A DNA stretch of 11,528 nucleotides from positions 1-11,528 of the forward strand of contig JAITST010000114.1 in assembly GCA_031287585.1 (NCBI GenBank). The letters are read 5' to 3'. Both the position numbers and the translations under genes were made by a program. This DNA comes from Planctomycetaceae bacterium (lineage in GTDB: Bacteria; Planctomycetota; Planctomycetia; Pirellulales; Thermoguttaceae). A model generated the notes under the pieces. It did no database searches and was not told where the DNA came from. It saw only the letters and a program-made list of their open reading frames with translations. This document shows, piece after piece, positions 1-5,241 of the stretch (positions are counted from its first letter, which is position 1; each line of letters begins with the position of its first letter).

Positions 1-78
1 GGGGCGAAGGTTGAAGCAGACGGAGAAGATGACGGTACTGTGTCCGATCAATGGAAACTCTGCGGGAATAACCCATAA
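1..78 (+). CDS. Possible C-terminal end of an upstream gene (partial)
   Basis: Frame 1 is open from the window edge to a TAA at 76-78 and encodes about 25 residues, acidic in the middle (EADGEDDG). No family can be recognised from so short a tail. A second frame is open to about 106, so the choice of frame is not secure. A weak hairpin with a following T-run overlaps the stop codon, which would suit a gene end here. Confidence 0.3.
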   Translation, partial: GAKVEADGEDDGTVSDQWKLCGNNP

Positions 79-94
79 CACCCGCCAAATTTTT
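62..94 (+). terminator. Weak terminator-like hairpin
   Basis: GCGGG at 62-66 pairs with CCCGC at 81-85 across a 14-base loop, and a T5 run follows at 90-94. The stem is only 5 bp and the loop is large, so this is a weak candidate for ending transcription from the left. Confidence 0.25.
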
Positions 95-129
95 ATGCAC
101 CCATGAGGAATGTAGGTTGGCAGGGGGGC

Positions 130-158
130 TTTTGTTTTGACTGCATTTGAGGTACAAT
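130..158 (+). promoter_or_regulatory. Candidate rpe promoter
   Basis: TACAAT at 153-158 matches the -10 used before several other genes here. The -35 at the right spacing is poor (TTTTGT at 130-135, 17 bp spacer). TTGACT at 137-142 lies too close to act as its -35. A start site near 165 would leave a leader of about 40 bases before the ATG at 203. Confidence 0.4.
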
Positions 159-202
159 TGATAGTTCGTTTTCTTAAATTCGTTCGTTTAACCGGAACAT
201 TT

Positions 203-898
203 ATGTTGAACCTACCATCGTTAGTAGCTAATTTTCCGCTTATCAATCCGTCGTTGCTTGCTTGTGACTTTACACGGCTTGGTGATGAGATTCGCGATGC
301 CGAAATTGCTGGTGCGAAAATTTTGCACCTCGACATTATGGATGCCCATTTTGTTCCGAACCTGAGTTTCGGAATACCTGTTGTCGAGGCGATTCGACGT
401 TCGACTGACTTGCCGCTTGATGTTCATCTTATGCTCGATGAGCCATGGCGTTACATTAAACCGTTTCGGCTCGCTGGTGCAGATATGTTGACGGTTCATA
501 TCGAAGTGTTGCCCGACCCGCGATGGACACTCGAAACTATTCACCGCAGCGGCGCGGCGGCGGGTTTGGCGATAAATCCGCCAACTCCTGTTGAAATGTT
601 ATTGCCGTTTGTTTGTGAATGTGATATTGTGCTGACAATGAGCGTAATGCCCGGATTCGGCGGACAAAAATTCGATGCGGTTGCACTCGAAAAACTCAAG
701 GCGATTCGCAAAGCCGCTGGCAAGGAAACGTTATTGTCAGTTGACGGTGGAGTGAACGAAAAAACAATCGCACAATGCGCATCCGCCGGTGCCAATACGT
801 TCGTTGCCGGCACTGCGTTTTTCGGTGTGATTGACAGAAAAAAACGAATGACTGAACTGTACGACGCGTCAAAATCAAATGATTTTTTGAAAAGGTAG
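203..898 (+). CDS. rpe: Ribulose-phosphate 3-epimerase
   Basis: Cytoplasmic TIM-barrel enzyme interconverting D-ribulose 5-phosphate and D-xylulose 5-phosphate in the pentose phosphate pathway. Counting from the ATG at 203 (231 aa, normal for the family), the metal and catalytic residues sit in their usual motifs: H42 and D44 in HLDIMDAHFVPN, H75 in DVHLM and D181 in SVDGGV. The phosphate-binding part is seen in MSVMPGFGGQ (146-155) and in VAGTAFF near the C-terminus. An in-frame TTG at 137 would add 22 residues, but it overlaps the likely promoter and the family normally begins just before the INPSLLACDF strand, so 203 is preferred. There is no clear Shine-Dalgarno sequence. Downstream accD lies 133 bases away beyond a hairpin, so the two need not be cotranscribed. 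Identification is essentially certain. Confidence 0.96.
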   Translation: MLNLPSLVANFPLINPSLLACDFTRLGDEIRDAEIAGAKILHLDIMDAHFVPNLSFGIPVVEAIRRSTDLPLDVHLMLDEPWRYIKPFRLAGADMLTVHIEVLPDPRWTLETIHRSGAAAGLAINPPTPVEMLLPFVCECDIVLTMSVMPGFGGQKFDAVALEKLKAIRKAAGKETLLSVDGGVNEKTIAQCASAGANTFVAGTAFFGVIDRKKRMTELYDASKSNDFLKR

Positions 899-965
899 TA
901 GGTAAAATAATTGTAACCGTTTGCGATAAAAGTATGTATCTTACGTCTTGAACGGCAACAAACAA

Positions 966-994
966 CAATACCCGCTAGTGTCTCGCGGGTATTG
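966..994 (+). repeat. Perfect 10-bp inverted repeat between rpe and accD
   Basis: CAATACCCGC (966-975) pairs exactly with GCGGGTATTG (985-994) across a 9-base loop. It lies 67 bases after the rpe stop and 37 bases before the accD start. No T-run follows on the + strand, so it is not a classical intrinsic terminator. It could be a T-less terminator, an RNA-stability hairpin or an operator. Its right arm overlaps the candidate accD -35. Confidence 0.5.
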
Positions 995-1020
995 AAGTAA
1001 TCAAAATTTAAGACTAGTAT
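992..1020 (+). promoter_or_regulatory. Weak candidate accD promoter
   Basis: TTGAAG (992-997), a 17-bp spacer and TAGTAT (1015-1020) make a modest sigma70-like match. If used, transcription would start about 5 bases before the accD ATG, giving a nearly leaderless mRNA. This would agree with the absence of a Shine-Dalgarno sequence. The surrounding AT-rich sequence could produce such a match by chance. Confidence 0.22.
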
Positions 1021-1031
1021 ATTATCGAAAA

Positions 1032-1898
1032 ATGTCAAACCAACTTAACGAACCGTCCGTCAAACCTGAACTCGGTGAGAACTTCGATATTCCGAAGCGT
1101 AAACGCGGTGTGCCGGAAGGACTTTGGATACGTTGTCCGGGCTGTCAGTCAACTATTTTCCGTAAGGAGGCAGAACGGCGAATGGGCGTTTGTCCTGAAT
1201 GTGATTATCATTGGTACGTCACTGCGCAACAACGTATCGAACAGGTTCTCGACAGCGGTACGTTTGAGGAGTGGGATGCCGACCTCGTGCCGTCTGACCC
1301 GTTGACTTTTGCCGACCGTAAATCGTACCCGGAACGTGTTTTCGACGACCAGCAACTGACAGGATTGAAGGAAGCCGCTGTTACCGGACTTGGTCGTGTT
1401 CGTGCGCGGCGTGTCGCGTTTGCGGTTACGGATTCACGGTTTATTATGGGCAGTATGGGTTCGGTTGTTGGTGAAAAGTTGACTCGTGCGATTGAGCGTG
1501 CGGAAGAGCAGACGTTGCCGTTGATTATCATTTCCGGCAGCGGCGGCGGTGCGAGAATGCACGAAGGAATTTTCTCGTTGATGCAGATGGCAAAAGTTTC
1601 TGCCGCACTCGCTCGTTACGACAAAGCGGGCGGCTTGTTCATTTCGGTTTTAACTAACCCGACAATGGGCGGAGTCGCGGCAAGTTTTGCGTCACTGGGC
1701 GACGTGATTTTTGCCGAACCGAAAGCACTAATCGGCTTTGCGGGTCCGCGAACCATAAAAGCAACAATCCGTATCGAACTACCAAAAGGATTCCAAACAA
1801 GCGAGTTCCTACTAGAACACGGTTTCATTGACCGTATTGTCACACGTCAAAATCTAAAAACCGAGATTGCGAAGGCGATAGATTACTGTGGAAAATGA
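1032..1898 (+). CDS. accD: Acetyl-CoA carboxylase carboxyltransferase subunit beta
   Basis: Beta half of the carboxyltransferase that moves the carboxyl group from carboxybiotin to acetyl-CoA, forming malonyl-CoA for fatty acid synthesis. It acts with AccA as an alpha2beta2 complex in the cytoplasm. The protein is 288 aa, within the normal range. An N-terminal C4 zinc ribbon is complete (C35, C38, C54, C57). The crotonase-fold carboxyltransferase domain follows, with SGSGGGARM (168-176), SLMQMAK (182-188), LIGFAGPR (233-240) and the typical LPKGFQTSEFLLEHG segment near 250-264. The start is an ATG without a Shine-Dalgarno sequence, preceded by an A-rich stretch. accA is not in the window. The stop overlaps an ATG at 1895 (ATGA), but I do not think that ATG starts the next gene. 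Confidence 0.97.
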   Translation: MSNQLNEPSVKPELGENFDIPKRKRGVPEGLWIRCPGCQSTIFRKEAERRMGVCPECDYHWYVTAQQRIEQVLDSGTFEEWDADLVPSDPLTFADRKSYPERVFDDQQLTGLKEAAVTGLGRVRARRVAFAVTDSRFIMGSMGSVVGEKLTRAIERAEEQTLPLIIISGSGGGARMHEGIFSLMQMAKVSAALARYDKAGGLFISVLTNPTMGGVAASFASLGDVIFAEPKALIGFAGPRTIKATIRIELPKGFQTSEFLLEHGFIDRIVTRQNLKTEIAKAIDYCGK

Positions 1899-1926
1899 TT
1901 GGGGAACAGTTTTCGTTAACAATGTT

Positions 1927-1963
1927 ACTCAAACTGCGCCAATATGCCATTTACAGTTTGAGT
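1927..1963 (+). repeat. Perfect 10-bp inverted repeat after accD
   Basis: ACTCAAACTG (1927-1936) and CAGTTTGAGT (1954-1963) are exact reverse complements with a 17-base loop. The hairpin starts 29 bases after the accD stop and ends 27 bases before the ATG at 1991. No T-run follows. Its presence argues that 1899-1990 is noncoding, although that frame is open. It may end or protect the accD transcript, or shape the leader of the next gene. Confidence 0.5.
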
Positions 1964-1990
1964 CAACAACCAACTAACAATAAAACTACT

Positions 1991-2680
1991 ATGTCAAGTA
2001 ACCGAATTTCAATGGACGAATTACGCCGTTTGTTTGAAAGCGACGCTGAACAGTCGTCTAACGAACAACAGACCAGCGGGCAAACGAATATGGTTGATAC
2101 AATGATATATCCGATTAAGGAGACCAGAATGACTCGTGACGACGCTTGGAACTTACTGACGCAATATAACAAGGACGATTTCCATCTTTATCATGCCCGA
2201 GTTATGGAAGGTGTGATGAAGTATTTTGCTTCACGCGAAGGTTTTGGCGACACGGCGGAATTTTGGGGGATCGTTGGCTTGCTGCACGATCTTGATTTCG
2301 AGATGTTTCCGCAGGAGCATTGTATTCGTCAACAAAACATTATGGCAGAATACGGTGTTGAACCGGCGATTATTCGTGCTGCGGCATCGCACGGATGGAT
2401 GTTGACGGTCGATATTAAGCCGGAACATCGAATGGAAAAGATTCTTTACGCAACCGACGAACTGACCGGCTTGATTGGTGCAGTTGCCCTTATGAGACCG
2501 TCAAAAAGTGTTCAAGATATGGAAGCCAAATCTGTCGCAAAAAAATTCAAAACACCATCATTCGCCGCTGGCTGTTCACGCGACGTTATCCGGCGCGGCG
2601 CGGAATTGCTTGATTGGACACTAGACGAACTATTTGCAAACACGCTCGAAGCAATGAAAAATGTTAGCGTTGTACAATAG
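1991..2680 (+). CDS. HD-domain phosphohydrolase-like protein
   Basis: The core (from residue 47, MTRDDAWNLL) matches a widespread uncharacterised HD-domain family of about 185 aa. HD proteins usually hydrolyse phosphoester or nucleotide substrates using metals bound by His and Asp; the substrate is unknown here. Numbered from 1991 (229 aa), the likely ligands are H68 (LYHAR), H99-D100 (GLLHDLDFEM), H134 (ASHGW) and perhaps D157 (ATDELTG). The conserved ALMRPSKSV and FAAGCSRDVI motifs follow. Two starts compete. The ATG at 1991 adds 46 hydrophilic residues and has a CAA-rich leader like that of pdxJ. The ATG at 2129 gives the usual family N-terminus and has AAGGAG at 2117-2122 six bases upstream. 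An ATG at 1895 is also in frame, but a hairpin and noncoding-looking sequence follow it. Gene and family are firm; the start and substrate are not. Confidence 0.85.
   Translation: MSSNRISMDELRRLFESDAEQSSNEQQTSGQTNMVDTMIYPIKETRMTRDDAWNLLTQYNKDDFHLYHARVMEGVMKYFASREGFGDTAEFWGIVGLLHDLDFEMFPQEHCIRQQNIMAEYGVEPAIIRAAASHGWMLTVDIKPEHRMEKILYATDELTGLIGAVALMRPSKSVQDMEAKSVAKKFKTPSFAAGCSRDVIRRGAELLDWTLDELFANTLEAMKNVSVVQ
2117..2131 (+). promoter_or_regulatory. Internal Shine-Dalgarno and alternative start in the HD gene
   Basis: AAGGAG (2117-2122) stands 6 bases before the ATG at 2129. That ATG begins exactly at the usual family N-terminus. Good Shine-Dalgarno sequences are rare in this window, which makes this one notable. 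Either it is the only true start, or the gene makes a long and a short form. Confidence 0.5.
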
Positions 2681-2683
2681 TAA

Positions 2684-2766
2684 CAACCGCGGGTGAGGTG
2701 CCCGTGTCCCCCATTATATACCGGTTATGTCAATTATATCAATTTCGCAAGCGCGGTTGGGTTTTT
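2684..2766 (+). terminator. Possible structured terminator after the HD gene
   Basis: CAACCGCG (2684-2691) pairs exactly with CGCGGTTG (2752-2759), and T5 follows at 2762-2766. A competing local hairpin, CGCGGG/CCCGTG with one G-U pair, lies at the left end (about 2689-2705). The stem closes a 60-base interval. It could be a branched terminator for the HD gene. The rest of 2681-2854 holds no convincing gene. Confidence 0.35.
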
Positions 2767-2854
2767 AGGTTATCACAGCAGACCAACATATTGTTATGCG
2801 TGGTGTTTTTGCTACCCGATGTCACAAAAAAATCTTTCAGTTTTATTTTCTTCG

Positions 2855-2883
2855 TTGCATTTTTTGAAAAAGTAAACTACAAT
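2855..2883 (+). promoter_or_regulatory. Candidate promoter of the SprA-like gene
   Basis: TTGCAT (2855-2860), a 17-bp spacer and TACAAT (2878-2883) form a sigma70-like promoter. The expected start site is near 2890, giving a leader of about 40 bases before the ATG. The -10 is the same as that before several other genes here. Confidence 0.5.
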
Positions 2884-2930
2884 ACCTATATCGTGTTTTC
2901 CTGTTTGTTAAACTTTACCGTCTTACTGAT

Positions 2931-3881
2931 ATGATGATTTCACCCATTTCAGGTGCTTTTGCAACAGTGCAAAGTTATGCCGCAAGTCACGTTGGCGGTT
3001 TTGCTCGTGTTGGTATAGCCGCGCCGGTTGACTCGGTGAGCGGAGTTCGCAAGGACGAAAAGGTTTCTCCCGTTTCTGATGCGGCTCGTGTTGATAAGGA
3101 CGCGGACAAAGTCCATTCGCTTTCCGGTGATATTCTTGACATTTCGTCTGCTGGTCAGGTTGCAGTCAGTGGTAATTCCGCGATAAAAGAGAGTGACGAA
3201 TCGCGATTGGCTGATGAATCGACAGCGAAATCCACTGCTCGTGAGTTGACCCCGGAAGAACAAGAACAAGTCCACAAGTTGAAAGCACGCGATATTGAAG
3301 TTCGCGCTCACGAAGCCGCTCACATTGCAGCCGCCGGACCTTACGCAACAGGCGGACCAACATTCACGTACCAGACAGGACCGGACGGTAAGCGTTACGC
3401 GGTTGGCGGCGAAGTTTCTGTCGATTCAAGCCCGATTTCAGGTGACCCGCAGGCGACAATTTCCAAGATGCAGACAATTCGCGCCGCCGCGTTAGCACCA
3501 GCCGACCCGTCGTCACAAGACCAAAAGGTAGCGTCGGAAGCATCGCAGCAGGAAGCCAAAGCACGGATGCAATTGACTGAACATCAGCAAGAGGAATTGA
3601 AGACGAAAGAGTCCGAATCTTCAGAAGGCAGTGAAGCGGTAACGTACCAAAGACCGACCAGTGCGGCATCTGACAAAGGTGCGGTAACAAACAAAACCAC
3701 GAGCGAAGGTTCTAATTACGCGCAAGCATACGCATCTGAACCAGCCGCCGCTCATCCGCTTTCCGACAGTAAATCGGTTCAAGGCGGTTTACGTTCAAAC
3801 GCAATAGCACACTATCAAGCACAGAGCAATCTATCAAGCAATACAACAGAAATAACGCGGCGGTTCGCGGCTTATGGTTGA
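2931..3881 (+). CDS. SprA-family putative zinc metalloprotease
   Basis: The central part matches the SprA-related family (often annotated as putative metalloprotease, CJM1_0395 type), whose substrate is unknown. The conserved core is about residues 106-195: LTPEEQEQVHKLKARD, then EVRAHEAAH with a zinc-binding HExxH motif (H127-E128-A-A-H131), then GPYATGGPTFTYQTGPDGK and YAVGGEVSVD. A glutamate such as E161 could be the third ligand. The flanks (1-100 and 200-316) are low-complexity, rich in Ser, Ala, Glu and Gln, and probably disordered. I see no signal peptide or membrane helix. Total length is 316 aa. The ATG at 2931 is followed at once by a second ATG (2934), and neither has a Shine-Dalgarno sequence. 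It appears to be its own transcription unit, bounded by a promoter candidate and a convergent inverted repeat. The family call is good, but protease activity is only predicted. Confidence 0.85.
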   Translation: MMISPISGAFATVQSYAASHVGGFARVGIAAPVDSVSGVRKDEKVSPVSDAARVDKDADKVHSLSGDILDISSAGQVAVSGNSAIKESDESRLADESTAKSTARELTPEEQEQVHKLKARDIEVRAHEAAHIAAAGPYATGGPTFTYQTGPDGKRYAVGGEVSVDSSPISGDPQATISKMQTIRAAALAPADPSSQDQKVASEASQQEAKARMQLTEHQQEELKTKESESSEGSEAVTYQRPTSAASDKGAVTNKTTSEGSNYAQAYASEPAAAHPLSDSKSVQGGLRSNAIAHYQAQSNLSSNTTEITRRFAAYG

Positions 3882-3897
3882 TGATACATCTAAAATT

Positions 3898-3945
3898 ATC
3901 AACGGGCAAAATTCATCACAAAGGAGACGAGTTTTGCCTGTTGAT
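3898..3945. terminator. Convergent (bidirectional) terminator-like hairpin
   Basis: The arms at 3898-3911 (ATCAACGGGCAAAA) and 3932-3945 (TTTTGCCTGTTGAT) pair over 14 bp, with one position G-U in the + strand RNA. The loop is 20 bases. It lies between the stop of the SprA-like gene (3881) and the stop of the converging ABC gene (3970), the expected place for a shared terminator. T-runs outside the stem are weak on both strands. Confidence 0.65.
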
Positions 3946-3969
3946 TCCAATGTACTGTTATCAGTAGCC

Positions 3970-4743
3970 TTACGCCCGCGTAAGTTCGCGAAATTTTGTG
4001 TCCAAGTCTGTGGTTTGTTTGCCGCTCTGTTTTAGTTCGGCTACCGTTCCGTCGAAAACCAATCGTCCCTCGTTGATGAACACAACACGCGACGCGACTG
4101 CTTCAACTTCCTGTAAGATGTGTGTTGACAACAATATCGTTTTCTCTTTGCCGATTCGCCGCAACGTGTCACGAACTTCGTGAATCTGATTCGGGTCGAG
4201 ACCGGCTGTCGGTTCGTCCATTATCAGCACATCCGGTTCGTGCAACAATACGTGCGCCATTCCAACACGCTGCCTGAAACCGCGTGACAACTTTGCTATC
4301 GGTTTATTCGCAACCGTTTCCAACGCGCACAACTCAATGACTTCCGAAATTCGCTTACGCCGCAGTGCCGTCGTAAAACCGCGTGCTTCGGCGAGAAAGT
4401 TGAGCAAACTACGCGGTGTCATATCGGGATAAAGCGGACCGTTTTCGGGCAAGTAACCGAGATGGTTTGAACCGGATAAACGGTCGGCAGCCATATCGTG
4501 TCCGGCAATCCGTGCAACGCCGCGCGTCGGTGCAAGATAACCGGTCAACAACTTCATCGTGGTACTCTTGCCCGCACCGTTCGGACCGAGAAACGCAACC
4601 ACTTCGCCCTGATTGACCTTGAACGTGACATCGTCAATCGCCGCGAAATCACCATAATACTTAGTCAAGTGAACGGCTTCAATCATCGTCGTATTCGACG
4701 TGTTACCATTTTTGCCATGCTCTGTTTTTTGAACTGTTACCAT
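3970..4743 (-). CDS. ABC-2 type transporter ATP-binding protein
   Basis: Cytoplasmic ATPase subunit of an ABC exporter of the GldA/CcmA-like ABC-2 class. The motifs are all intact: Walker A GPNGAGKST (53-61), the Q-loop region in the LPEN form common in this class (98-101), signature LSRGFRQRVG (152-161), Walker B DVLIMDEP (171-178), D-loop GLDP (181-184) and the H-loop histidine H207 (STHIL). Length is 257 aa from the ATG at 4743. An ATG 19 codons further in (4686, MIEAVHLTKYYG) fits the usual family start, and the extra residues are polar, so the shorter form is possible. No permease gene is adjacent on either side. Downstream it meets the convergent hairpin, and upstream is its own promoter candidate. 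It is therefore an orphan ATPase whose partner must be encoded elsewhere, and its substrate cannot be told. Confidence 0.93.
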   Translation of the reverse strand: MVTVQKTEHGKNGNTSNTTMIEAVHLTKYYGDFAAIDDVTFKVNQGEVVAFLGPNGAGKSTTMKLLTGYLAPTRGVARIAGHDMAADRLSGSNHLGYLPENGPLYPDMTPRSLLNFLAEARGFTTALRRKRISEVIELCALETVANKPIAKLSRGFRQRVGMAHVLLHEPDVLIMDEPTAGLDPNQIHEVRDTLRRIGKEKTILLSTHILQEVEAVASRVVFINEGRLVFDGTVAELKQSGKQTTDLDTKFRELTRA

Positions 4744-4759
4744 AATAATTATTCAATTG

Positions 4760-4794
4760 AAAAATGAAAACAAATACCCGAACAATGCTTCGGG
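4760..4794 (-). terminator. Terminator-like hairpin in the ABC gene leader
   Basis: Read on the - strand, CCCGAA (4794-4789) pairs with TTCGGG (4782-4777) across a 6-base loop. A T-rich tract (TATTTGTTTTCATTTTTC) follows. It lies between the candidate ABC promoter and the ABC start codon, starting about 10 bases after the predicted transcription start. It could work as an attenuator or as a protective 5' stem-loop. No gene upstream on this strand would need a terminator here. Confidence 0.45.
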
Positions 4795-4809
4795 ACAAAC
4801 CTGACTACC

Positions 4810-4838
4810 ATTGTCATATTTTCTACTGATAATGTCAA
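4810..4838 (-). promoter_or_regulatory. Candidate ABC gene promoter
   Basis: On the - strand, an exact TTGACA (4838-4833) is followed by a 17-bp spacer and GACAAT (4815-4810). The predicted transcription start is near 4803, about 60 bases before the start codon at 4743. The -10 shares ACAAT with the other promoters of the window. Confidence 0.5.
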
Positions 4839-4988
4839 TAGGGCGGTAAAATTTTGTTGTTGGTTTAATTCTTACTTACTTTACCTGCACTTTTCAAAAA
4901 TTCACGATGGTAAAAATGAGGTAATGAGGTTATGTTTGGGTGAACGACCATTGCTACTGATGATGTGTTTTTTTGTAAAAATGATGTT

Positions 4989-5056
4989 TTTTTCACAGGT
5001 AGTCAAGGATAGATAAGGTTAGAATACCAAAACTACCCCTACCTACCAGTGAAAAA
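4989..5056. repeat. Imperfect 14-bp inverted repeat
   Basis: TTTTTCACAGGTAG (4989-5002) and CTACCAGTGAAAAA (5043-5056) are reverse complements at 13 of 14 positions. The single A-A mismatch lies in the middle. The arms are separated by 40 bases. As RNA this would form a long hairpin; as DNA it could be paired protein sites or short terminal inverted repeats. Confidence 0.6.
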
Positions 5057-5057
5057 T

Positions 5058-5071
5058 GACTTTGCAAAGTC
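5058..5071. promoter_or_regulatory. Perfect 14-bp palindrome, possible operator
   Basis: GACTTTGCAAAGTC is its own reverse complement. It starts one base after the inverted repeat at 4989-5056 and lies about 84 bases upstream of the pdxJ -35. A continuous palindrome of this length suits a dimeric DNA-binding protein better than an RNA hairpin. Confidence 0.45.
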
Positions 5072-5154
5072 GCTGTAAGTTGGTGACATCGTATTGTGAT
5101 TTTTGAGAAAGTACAGTTCACTCGCCCTATCGTTTTCGGGAAAAACGACCTACC

Positions 5155-5183
5155 TTGCGCTAATTGAAGTAATTTGTTATACT
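5155..5183 (+). promoter_or_regulatory. Candidate pdxJ promoter (extended -10)
   Basis: TTGCGC (5155-5160), a 17-bp spacer and TATACT (5178-5183) preceded by TG at 5175-5176 form an extended -10 promoter. The -35 is weak. The predicted leader is about 50 bases, is rich in CAA and CTAA, and has no Shine-Dalgarno sequence. Confidence 0.55.
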
Positions 5184-5241
5184 GTTTGTTCTTTTTGGTG
5201 ATTGATTTCAAACAACTAACTAACAAACAACACAAACTACA

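Larger units (their letters stand above)
4839..5154. other. Divergent intergenic region rich in repeats, no gene
   Basis: The gap between the ABC gene and pdxJ is 498 bases, the largest here. No open frame in it looks like a protein. It contains a tandem 8-bp repeat (AATGAGGT twice, 4915-4930), two direct repeats ending in T7 (4960-4974 and 4981-4993), an imperfect 14-bp inverted repeat (4989-5002 with 5043-5056), a perfect 14-bp palindrome (5058-5071) and a small hairpin (CGTTTT 5131-5136 with AAAACG 5142-5147). The order suggests regulatory DNA or a small RNA, but no known family is recognised. Confidence 0.5.

Noticed and set aside
137..202. 22-residue N-terminal extension of rpe from a TTG start
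   Set aside because: It overlaps the TACAAT promoter candidate, and the family N-terminus fits the ATG at 203.
541..1038. Long - strand open frame antisense to rpe
   Set aside because: It is a shadow of the clearly real rpe gene and runs through the intergenic hairpin into the accD start.
1895..1990. ATG at 1895 overlapping the accD stop (ATGA) as the start of the HD protein
   Set aside because: The stretch contains a perfect inverted repeat and its translation resembles nothing in the family, so the overlap is probably chance.
2698..2934. Open frame of 78 codons between the HD gene and the SprA-like gene
   Set aside because: It starts with GTG inside the likely terminator, spans the promoter candidate, overlaps the next start and is rich in Phe from T tracts. 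No family is recognisable.
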